Assembly (NCBI GenBank): GCA_958450365.1
Contig: CAUEEP010000267.1
Location: forward strand, 1 to 64,000
Length of the DNA stretch: 64,000 nt
DNA from: Mesorhabditis belari
Taxonomy: Eukaryota > Nematoda > Chromadorea > Rhabditida > Rhabditidae
Direction of reading: 5' to 3'
The translations under genes and the position numbers were made by a program. Every line of letters starts with the position of its first letter. The first letter of the stretch is position 1. Positions 56,101 through 64,000 of the stretch are shown piece after piece. Under the pieces are notes generated by a model. It was not told the origin of the DNA. It was given only the letters and a program-made list of their open reading frames with translations, and did no database searches.

Positions 56101-59100
56101 TTCTTCTATTGTAAATTGTTCAATAAGAAGAGATTCAGCTGTGAAATTTGTACCCAGGGGTTTTCGAGGTCGGCGAATCGATTGGAGGTATTAATTTTAT
56201 TGAGTCTACTAAGCAGAACTCGAGTCTAATGGATCTAAATAGATTCGGAAACTTTTTTGATTGGTTAAACAAGGAGCAAAACTGAGAAAACAATGCTATC
56301 TGACTGCGGTTTATTGTACTCACATTGTAATTCTTGTTTCTCTCCAAAGTCGGAATCAACAGTCGATAGATTGGTCCAATCGCTTCAAATCGTTCAGCCA
56401 GCGTCAACTCGCGGCAACATTTGTCAATCTTTGAGGTCAAGTTTTCCTGTAATGAATGATTTAAAAAATTAATTTTTGCCATTTATGAACCAGAGTGAAT
56501 TCAGCTGGTTGCACCACTTCAAAGCTGGAACCACGAACACCTTCCTCACTCGCGATTGTTGAAGAAACCCAGTCCAAAACTGACCAATCAAGGTTGAGAA
56601 TCACACCTGAAATTTGTTAGATTTCTTTGACCAAGCCTAGATTGACTTTATTGCAAGTCTAGCTAACAAAAAGTACTTAAGCAAGGCTCTAATCTTGCCT
56701 AACTGGTTTTAAAAAGGTTACAGTTAACCTTGCAAATGTTTTAACCAAAACCAAACCAATGTTTTCTCACCTTTTGTTGCTAATTCTTTTGCGATGATCG
56801 CCACTGAATGAGCGTATGCGACAGCAGCTTCTGAATGCCAATCTCCAGTGGAATGCACCTCTGCAAGAGCGTCGAACCAAAGAGATCTGAAAACAATTGA
56901 AGGATCAAGAGAATCTGAATGGCATCAAAGCTAGATCTTAAGATCAAAGCTAGAGCTAAAACAATTTTTGAGTACAGCAGTACATTGCTTATGGGTAGGC
57001 AACAGTAAGGCCAACAGTAAGGTTCACCAAACTATTTACCATCTAGCAATTTTGCTAAACGGATTTAACAGTTTAGCATTTGAATTGAATTGAAAATCTG
57101 AAATGAATCAAATTGAGCATTTAGTACTTAACAACTTTGCTAAATGCTAAGTGCTAAATACTATAGTTGCGTTTTGTTTCTTGTTGTGGCGAATAGCCAC
57201 TAAAAAGTTACCTAACTCTGGCAGCCTAAAAATTGGAGAAATATTGAGGAAATCGGTGCGCCTTCATTCTATTTCTCGCCCCAAATCATTTATTGTTTTG
57301 TAGCTTGTTAGCTGAGTATCTTGGGTTAAAGCCTATATAAGGCAACTGTTGTTCATTTGGTTTGGTTATCTTTCATTTGGTTTGGTTATCTTTCATTTTC
57401 TTTCTGCTTTCCTCTCATTTGTGTGAAAGTTGTGTCCTAATTAGGACGAAATTGTTTCTGTTTTTTATCGTCGCTTTTAATTCAATTGTCGATCTTGTGT
57501 GAAAATTGCTCAAGTGAGAGTGCTCAAGTGCTCAAGCCCAAAGATTCCGAGTCAGTCGGCTATTGAATAAAGTGTTTTAGTTCAAGTGAGATCAGATATC
57601 TCGAAACAAGAAATAACGTGTCTTGAGTGAAGAGTACCAAGCACGCGAACAATATTTCTTTACACTTGTAGACTGAATATTCTGCTGAATATTCTGATGC
57701 TGCCACATAAAGCTATCCAGTCAGTAGAAAGCAAATACCGTTTGGTGCTAAATTTAGCTAAATGCGTTGGTGAACCGGTTGAATTTTGCAAAATGAAAAT
57801 TTGCTAAACGTAAAAACTCGCAGCAAAACTCGAGGTTCACCAAAAAAGTTTGATGGGCTAAAAAATTTTCCTGATCTAGCAGACCCTAATCTGAATGTCA
57901 ATCATTTTACCGATAAGCCGCGGATCCACGATAGCTGTCAGCAAGTTGAATGTGCAAATCAGCTAGTTTAACCTAAAAACTTTCGATAAAAAACTTTCTG
58001 AAACAGTTACCGGATCGTTCTTGGCCGGAATGAGAGCACTAGTCGCTTCGAGGACACCACGGAGTTGCTTGACAAGCTCCTGAATGGTAATAACTGTAAG
58101 CTATAACTATTTTACTGTCTGGTTACTGTATTACTACAAATTTATTAGAAGATACATTAAAATATGCGGTTCGAGTCTTACAATATACAGTTGGAGTCTA
58201 CAGAAGCTAAAAGAGAGCTTAAAAGAGAAGCTGATACCACTTACTTTTACAGCACTCTCAAATGGTCCACTCTTCTTGTCATCTCTTGGAATTAAAGATT
58301 CAAGGCAGCCAAGGCCTCGCTCAAATCTGAAATTGATTTTAAACAAACTTTGCGAACAATTGATTGCGACGATTGAATTTTACAGCTCTTTTAAAGCCTT
58401 TGCTCACCTTCCCAAACATCCTGACAATCCCTGTTGTGAGCCAAGTAATCTTGCCAGTGCTACACCCGCTTGACTGCCTGGTCTGCCCAATCTTTCAGCT
58501 GCTTGAATCTCTCGTTTTGCTATTCCATTCACTTTTGACAATGGAGCCACCGAGTGAGATAGAGCTTCGTTGGCTAAAATCGATTCTTACGAAATTCTTA
58601 TGCATAAATCAATCCCGTATTTTCTCTAATAGTAGTGCACCCTTAGCGTCGCCTAAATTCCTCGAAATCTCGAGAACCGCTTATCAGAACCTATCGATGT
58701 GGGGTCGGAAAATGTAGCTGACGATGAGATCTAGTGGGGGATTAGCGTGTTGAGCTTCTGTGAAAGCTTGGAAACCGTAAAATAGTCACCAACTCGGATC
58801 CTAGCATCTGTAAGCCAGGCCAGGTCAGAGTCCAAGTCTAGATACTTAAACAAGGAATCTTGAAAAGCGCTTATCAGAACCTATCGATGTGGGGTCGAAA
58901 CATGTCGCTGACGATGAGATCTAGTGGGGGATTAGCGTGTTGAGCATCTGCAAAAGCTAGGAAGCCGTAAAATAGTCACCAACTCGGCTCGCCGGGGTGC
59001 ACTACTATTAGAGAAAATACGGTAAATCAAGAATCAAGAATCAAAAATCTCTTTAACATACCTCTTTCGAAATTCAATATTACTGAAAAATATAATTACA

Positions 59101-62100
59101 GTTTTTGATTTACACTCACCAAGTGCTGCTTGTGCCGTTTCATAGCCGGCTCGGAGTACGAATTGAAGCAATGCAGCGGCTGATGTTTGAATACTGCTCA
59201 ATCGGGAGGCCATCTGGAATTAGGTTTTTGATCTTGATCTGTAAAGCTAAACTAGAAGCAGTTAATTAACACAAAACAAACTTGAAGCAATAACTTCTCG
59301 ATTAGCAACGAAAGTGCGTCAAGAGATCCTGTTTCGAAGAGGCGAGGACGGAACTGAACACAAAGCTCATATTGTAATTGAGGTTTTTGAAAAAGCTTTT
59401 GCTGTATTTGTCTAGAATTTGGTTGCTAGAAAAATAGAGCTTCAAATAGAATTTTCTAGTGTACTATATTGGACATTTGATCCGGGTCCCGCCCCCTTGC
59501 CATTGGCAATCTAACTTTGAGCTCCAATATCTAGGAGTTGAACAGTCCAATTCATATATTTGAGTTCAAAGTTAGATTGCCAATGGCAAAAGGGGCAGCA
59601 CCCGGATCAAATGTCAAATCACCTAATAATGCTAACAATGTCATGCACAATTTGTTACCAGATTGATAAACGCTCCCAGTGAGGCCAACGTGTTCAGCCG
59701 AACGGTTTCCGGCCAATGAAGGTCTAACAGGTTGAGATGGATTGTCAACAGATATCGGAATCGTTTCTCCCACGTTGAGGAAGTGTTCGCACCGTGCCAT
59801 TTACCCTGAAAACGCAGTTAGCCTTTCAAAATCTTCATTTCAAAGTCTCACAAGAGCAAGTGATCTCTTTGAACTTTCCCCTTTTTGAACTTTTGAACTT
59901 TCCCGCTCTAAAGGCACATCCACATAAAGTTTCAAGTTTTCACTTACAGCTAACTCTCTCAAAACGGTGTCCATCGTGTCGAGTACAATCATTGCGACTT
60001 CTTGGCTGAACAGATTTCTTTCCAAAGTCAAATTTCCTTTACTACCTCAAGTTCAAGATTTGCAATGCACCAAATGGAAGTGTGCTTTTGGTGTCAAAAT
60101 CTAAATTTTTGATTTATAAGCTGTGATTTTGTAATCAGACTAGACATGAGCGCTACAAACTACAAGCTCGGCCTAAAAACCCTTGTAGAAACGCGTAGAA
60201 TAGAGATTTTTCAAAACTTTTTTTACCAAAAACTTGAGGCAACTTTAGGCTTTCGAATGAAAGCAAACTTTAAAAAAATCCATCATCCGAGAACGAGCTA
60301 TTTATAACCGTTTGTAGTTTGTATTGAAACGAGACTACAAACCTGGAAAAAAACGTGAAATCTCAGCAAATAGAACATGATTTCGCCTGGTTTTGGTGTC
60401 ATTCAAAAGCTTAAAGTTCACTCAATTTTTTTGGTAAAAAAAGTTTTGAAAAATCTCTATTCTACGTGTTTCTACAAGGGTTTTTAGGCTGAGCTTGTAG
60501 TTTGTAGGGCCTTTGTTTCTGAGCTTGTAGTTTGTAGGGCTTTTGTTTCTGAGCTTGCAGTTTGTAGGGCCTTTGTTTCTGAGCTTGTAGTTTGTAGGGC
60601 TTTTGTTTCTGAGCTTGCAGTTTGTAGGGCCCTTTGTTTCTGAGCTTGTAGTTTGTAGGGCTTTTGTTTCTGAGCTTGCAGTTTGTAGGGCCTTTGTTTC
60701 TGAGCTTGTAGTTTGTAGGGCTTTTGTTTCTGAGCTTGCAGTTTGTAGGGCCTTTGTTTCTGAGCTTGTAGTTTGTAGGGCTTTTGTTTCTGAGCTTGCA
60801 GTTTGTAGGGCCTTTGTTTCTGAGCTTGTAGTTTGTAGGGCTTTTGTTTCTGAGCTTGCAGTTTGTAGGGCCTTTGTTTCTGAGCTTGTAGTTTGTAGGG
60901 CTTTTGTTTCTGAGCTTGCAGTTTGTAGGGCCTTTGTTTCTGAGCTTGTAGTTTGTAGGGCTTTTGTTTCTGAGCTTGCAGTTTGTAGGGCCTTTGTTTC
61001 TGAGCTTGTAGTTTGTAGGGCTTTTGTTTCTGAGCTTGCAGTTTGTAGGGCCTTTGTTTCTGAGCTTGTAGTTTGTAGGGCTTTTGTTTCTGAGCTTGTA
61101 GTTTGTAGGGCTTTTGTTTCTGAGCTTGCAGTTTGTAGGGCCTTTGTTTCTGAGCTTGTAGTTTGTAGGGCTTTTGTTTCTGAGCTTGCAGTTTGTAGGG
61201 CCTTTGTTTCTGAGCTTGTAGTTTGTAGGGCTTTTGTTTCTGAGCTTGCAGTTTGTAGGGCCTTTGTTTCTGAGCTTGTAGTTTGTAGCGCCTTTGTCTC
61301 CCCACCTTCAAAACCATCAAACGTTTGAAAGTTTCCAAATGAGCTTAACGAGGTTGGACGCATCGTGTTTCGATTTTTATAGCTGAAAATTTGATTTTAA
61401 GTTTTCACATTAAGATTTTAAGTATTTTCAAATTAAAATTTAGCAATTAAACCACAAACCTATTCGTGGAGAGCGGTTGATTCCGAGTCTTGTAGCTGAA
61501 CACTTCTAAGCTTAATTCCAAGAGTCTAAAATTATATATTACTATTGCAGTTGTTAACGAGATGAAATTTGGAAATCCTTGAAATGCTTTAAATTGAATT
61601 TAAAGTACCTCAAAAACTTCATCGAATCATTCTCCTCATACTCCGACCAGAGCAATCCAAGAATTCTAACCGGCAAGCGATGGATCACCCAGAGAACAGA
61701 AACCAATAAATCTTTCACTTCTTCCTAAAAGTATTATAATAATATAATATTTTCATAAAGTATTAAAGAAATCTATTGGGTTGTCCAGTTATGAATGCGC
61801 GTTTTTACTATTTTGTAAATTTCTCAAGATATCGGACAGATGTATATGAGTGTTATATACCATTCGAAAGCTGAAGATCTCCTCTATATTTTCGAATAAA
61901 AAAGTTTTTGAATTCATTCAACTTTTTGGGAAATTGACTGCACAAAGGGAGAAGTCGTTTTCGAAAAAAAACCCATTCCAGCTTAGCTATTCCTCAAGTT
62001 TTATGGTGTAAAATAGCCGCCCAGAAAAGAAAAGTAAAGATGCTCTGAAATTGTTATATTTTTTAAAAAGTTGTATTGATATATCTATTGGCCAAACATC

Positions 62101-64000
62101 AAACGGTTAACTCAATTTGAGCGGAGCCAAAACTTGATCCAAAGGCACCCTTCCATTTTTTGGCCACCTCTTCTTCTGTGCAGTCAATTTGCCCAAAAGC
62201 TGAACAAATTCAAAAACTTTTTATATCAAAGTGTAGAGGAGATCTTTAGCTTTCGAATGGTATATAACACTCATATACATCTGTTCGATATCTTGAGAAA
62301 TTTACAAAATAGTAAAAAACGCGCATTCATAACTGGACAACCCGATATTTGCTTTTCACTAACCACATCTAGCTTTTCAGTGAGCGGAGCGATTTGTGGT
62401 GCGTTCTCACGGGCACTCGTTTGTAAGTAAGGACCATTGGCTCGGAGTGTCTAAAATTTAATTTTAAATCTTCAAAGTTGTGTTCAAAGTTCAAATTTAA
62501 GTGTACTTGCTTTTTTTTCTTCTATTCAACTTTATCTTTAACTTTAAAAAGCATGAGTAACTTTTACTCGATTAATCGACGTTTTTCGTTGACTAACTCC
62601 GAATAATCCTCTTTACCCGTCGAGTAAATTGAATATCTTTACATTTGAAGGGGATTTGCCACCCCAAAATCAGTTAAACAGCTGAATTTCTTTAAAAAAG
62701 TCGTATATAAGGCGACACTCGTGATTTTTTGCGCCTTTATCTCTATGTACGACTTCTGTTAAAGAAATTCAGCTGTTTAACTGATCTTGGTGGCAAATTC
62801 CCTTCAAATATAAAGATATTCAATTTACTCGACGTTTAAAGAGGATTACTCGTAGTTACTCGACGTTTAAAGAGGATTACTCGTAGTCACTCGACGTGTA
62901 AAGAGGATTACTCGTAATTACTCGACGTTTAAAGAGGATTACTCGTAGTCACTCGACGTGTAAAGAGGATTGCTCGTAGTTACTCGACGTTTAAAGAGGA
63001 TTACTCGTAATTACTCGACGTTTAAAGAGGATTACTCGTAGTTATTTGATGAAAAACGTCGATTAATCGAGTAAATATTACTAATGCGAATCTTACTCGA
63101 GTCACTATTGGGTTGTTGAGTTGAAAATAATACAGTTTTAAAACAAATTTGATTCAACAACAGGAACTTAAGCTAATCCAAATAGTGTCCATTATTTTTG
63201 ATAATCTTTTCCCATTTTTCTGGCAGTTCCCGAATCCCCTTCTCGTCAAAAGTCTTACTTATTTAGGAGGAACACACTCTAGTCTCGACTTTTGCTCACC
63301 TCAATTGTGATGACACTTCGACGATCGAGCGAACGCCATTTCGCTGAAGCAAACCAGCCTAAAGATTACTTGAAATCAAGAGAACCAAGAAATCTACAGT
63401 ATCTAAACTTTGTCTAAACTCTGTCTAAACTCTGTTTAACTTTTTTAAACATAGTAATACCTTCATCATGCGTCCTTTCAACAACAGTCTCCAAATCTGT
63501 TAGATGATCGATTGCAAAGCGAAGAATCGGAGTGTAAAGAACAGCAATGCGACGTTGAATATTCTGAAAAACGTTTGAATTTGAAAATTTTCCCGTTTCC
63601 GATCCGACCGTTTCCGCATATCGATTGTCAATGCTGTGCTTTGCGAGGAGATTTCTCACGAGTGAAATCGGCTTTCTTCGATAGTCTCGGGATTCTCGGA
63701 GACACTCGTAAAGCTCCTATAATTATTGTCTTAGCGGAAATTTGATTATTATATTCTAAATAACAGCAACTAGCGTAAAAACTTTAATAGAAGCCTCTCT
63801 AATAAAAGCTCTTCCCTCTGATCCCTCGAAATATCGATTTTTTTGGGAAATTTTTTTGACGCAAATAGAGAATTGGGCATAAATAAGGCAAAACTATAAT
63901 CGGCAGTAAAATTGGTTAAACAGTTTTGTCAGTAAACAAAAAATGTCAGCTCTCGAGCTAAACTGGAGTTACTATTGTTATTGTTGAATGATTTGTCTAT
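53146..64000 (-). CDS. DOCK-family guanine nucleotide exchange factor (DOCK6/7/8-like), C-terminal part
   Basis: Minus-strand exons, 5' to 3': 63716-63609, 63563-63461, 63358-63300, 62450-62364, 61724-61609, 61382-61306, 60036-59948, 59805-59659, 59353-59282, 59213-59120, 58573-58408, 58326-58245, 58079-58011, a gap, 56886-56771, 56606-56491, 56446-56324, 55479-55355, 55010-54875, 54831-54719, 54658-54558, 53908-53799, 53717-53619, 53427-53146. Phases agree except between 58011 and 56886, where a small exon is probably missed. Early blocks include RESRDYRRKPISLVRNLLAK and NIQRRIAVLYTPILRFAIDH; LLERN-type LERNLFSQEVAMIVLDTM and LWVIHRLPVRILGLLW follow. The DHR-2 domain is clear: LWFDALAEVHSTGDWHSEAA, AERFEAIGPIYRLLIPTLER, GRRHLGSYFKVAFLG, FAYVYITHVEPMYDD, TPLEFASQKLKTK, LLLQGAVMPTVNAGPLAYAE and VGPDQQKYHEVL. 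DHR-2 activates Rho-family GTPases (Rac/Cdc42). The stop is probably just after 53146 (a TAA follows the next acceptor near 53108). The N-terminal half with DHR-1 lies outside. Confidence 0.9.
53990..54450. repeat. Tandem foldback repeats in a DOCK intron
   Basis: Two related ~215-bp units each contain CTTTGCCATTGGCAATCTAA and the complementary TTAGATTGCCAATGGC-like segment, with CAATAGTTTTTGTACCAAT between. A third relative is at 59468-59620 in another DOCK intron. Confidence 0.75.
55588..55725. repeat. Minisatellite (TACTTTCCTTGC units)
   Basis: About ten copies of TACTTTCC or TACTTTCCTTGC in a DOCK intron. Confidence 0.85.
58615..59022. mobile_element. MITE with CCGTATTTTCTCTAATAGTA ends
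   Basis: Left end CCGTATTTTCTCTAATAGTA and right end exactly complementary (TACTATTAGAGAAAATACGG), about 24 bp. Inside, a ~120-bp segment (ACGATGAGATCTAGTGGGGG and neighbours) is tandemly duplicated at 58672-58800 and 58868-58990. It sits in a DOCK intron. A partial copy is at 18791-18903. Confidence 0.8.
59468..59620. repeat. Foldback repeat, relative of 53990-54450
   Basis: GACATTTGATCCGGGTCCCG pairs with the complement of ACCCGGATCAAATGTC at the other end, and CCATTGGCAATCTAACTTTG with its complement. About 150 bp. Confidence 0.8.
60148..61296. repeat. Foldback element with one arm expanded into a 30-bp tandem array
   Basis: Inverted arms at 60148-60240 and 60418-60510 share AACCCTTGTAGAAACGCGTA and GAGATTTTTCAAAACTTTTT (complement on the right). 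The left end GCGCTACAAACTACAAGCTC is the complement of the array unit. From 60490 to 61294 about 27 copies of a 30-bp unit (TCTGAGCTTGTAGTTTGTAG plus GG[C/G]CTTTGTT or GGCTTTTGTT) alternate in a 60-bp higher-order pattern (T/C at two positions). One extra C near 60631 changes frame. The three long repeat frames across it are by-products. Confidence 0.9.
61776..62345. mobile_element. Foldback mariner-like element, sub-family D
   Basis: 570 bp, left end TTGGGTTGTCCAGTTATGAA, right end complementary (one mismatch, CCCGA) with TA at both sides. Pairing continues inward through GCGCGTTTTT, AAATTTCTCAAGATATCG and TATATGAGTGTTATATACCA, so most of it is palindromic. It lies in a DOCK intron. Confidence 0.85.
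62545..63070. repeat. Foldback element with an expanded arm (TCGACG minisatellite)
   Basis: The left arm (CGATTAATCGACGTTTTTCG ... CCTCTTTACCCGTCGAGTAA ... AATTGAATATCTTTACATTT) pairs with the right arm, where the segment ACTCGACGTTTAAAGAGGAT + TACTCGTAGTT (about 30 bp) is repeated about eight times at 62825-63045 while the left arm has it once. The loop itself has a second stem (AGTTAAACAGCTGAATTTCT and complement). Confidence 0.85.
63107..63266 (-). mobile_element. Mariner fragment, sub-family E
   Basis: Starts TTGGGTTGTTGAGTTGAAAA after TA; the minus strand encodes GIRELPEKWEKIIKNNGHYL, the mariner C-terminus. The other end is lost where a GGAGGAACACACT motif begins (63267). Confidence 0.75.

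Noticed and set aside
60422..61363. Long repeat ORFs on both strands encoding ETKALQTASS-type decapeptides
   Set aside because: The 30-bp unit length is a multiple of three, so any frame without a stop in one unit stays open throughout. Three frames are open on two strands and the array is inside a DOCK intron.
60490..63045. CRISPR-like regular repeats
   Set aside because: Units are directly adjacent with no unique spacers, and the genome is eukaryotic; these are tandem arrays.

Overview
The window is nematode-like nuclear DNA. Coding capacity is split into many short exons joined by introns that mostly run GT...TTTCAG or TTTTAG. It is AT-rich, packed with mariner-type and foldback elements, and contains no bacterial-style operons, tRNA clusters or rRNA. 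Gene models below were built by hand from reading frame, splice phase and recognised protein families; no alignment or database search was run.

Layout. (1) 1-663: decayed papain-family protease. (2) 1480-7116: poorly recognisable gene remains, a large inverted duplication holding a LINE fragment, and an unknown multi-exon gene. (3) 8975-10122: mariner remnant abutting a three-exon histone H2A variant (minus). (4) 11472-18380: kinase gene K1, whose kinase domain is joined to about 1,000 residues of unknown type. (5) 19094-20321: six-exon gene for a 113-residue membrane protein (minus). (6) 24140-25664: cathepsin B-like protease. (7) 27277-29550 (minus) and 30524-33947 (plus): two divergently oriented kinases, K2 and K3, paralogous to K1 with the same intron phases; K3 is a damaged pseudokinase. 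(8) 34582-48494: a long gene whose product reads first as an atlastin/GBP-type (GB1/RHD3) GTPase with helical stalk and then as a degenerate HSP70. (9) 48495-53140: gene-free repeat field. (10) 53146 to the right edge (minus): the C-terminal half of a DOCK-family (DOCK6/7/8-like) Rho/Rac/Cdc42 exchange factor, including the DHR-2 domain.

The most unusual content is the GTPase-HSP70 fusion, possibly preceded by the K3 kinase domain in the same transcript, lying beside two related non-RD kinases. The protein chemistry suggests a scaffold or regulatory system: the HSP70 part has lost its phosphate-binding signatures and K3 has lost DFG and APE, while the GTPase keeps a P-loop, a DTGG G3 and the RD G4 typical of atlastins. 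Its function is unknown.

The introns record much transposon activity: at least five sub-families of mariner-like elements sharing a TTGGGTTG end, nested insertions, tRNA-like foldback elements, and two foldbacks in which a 30-bp segment of one arm has grown into a tandem array.
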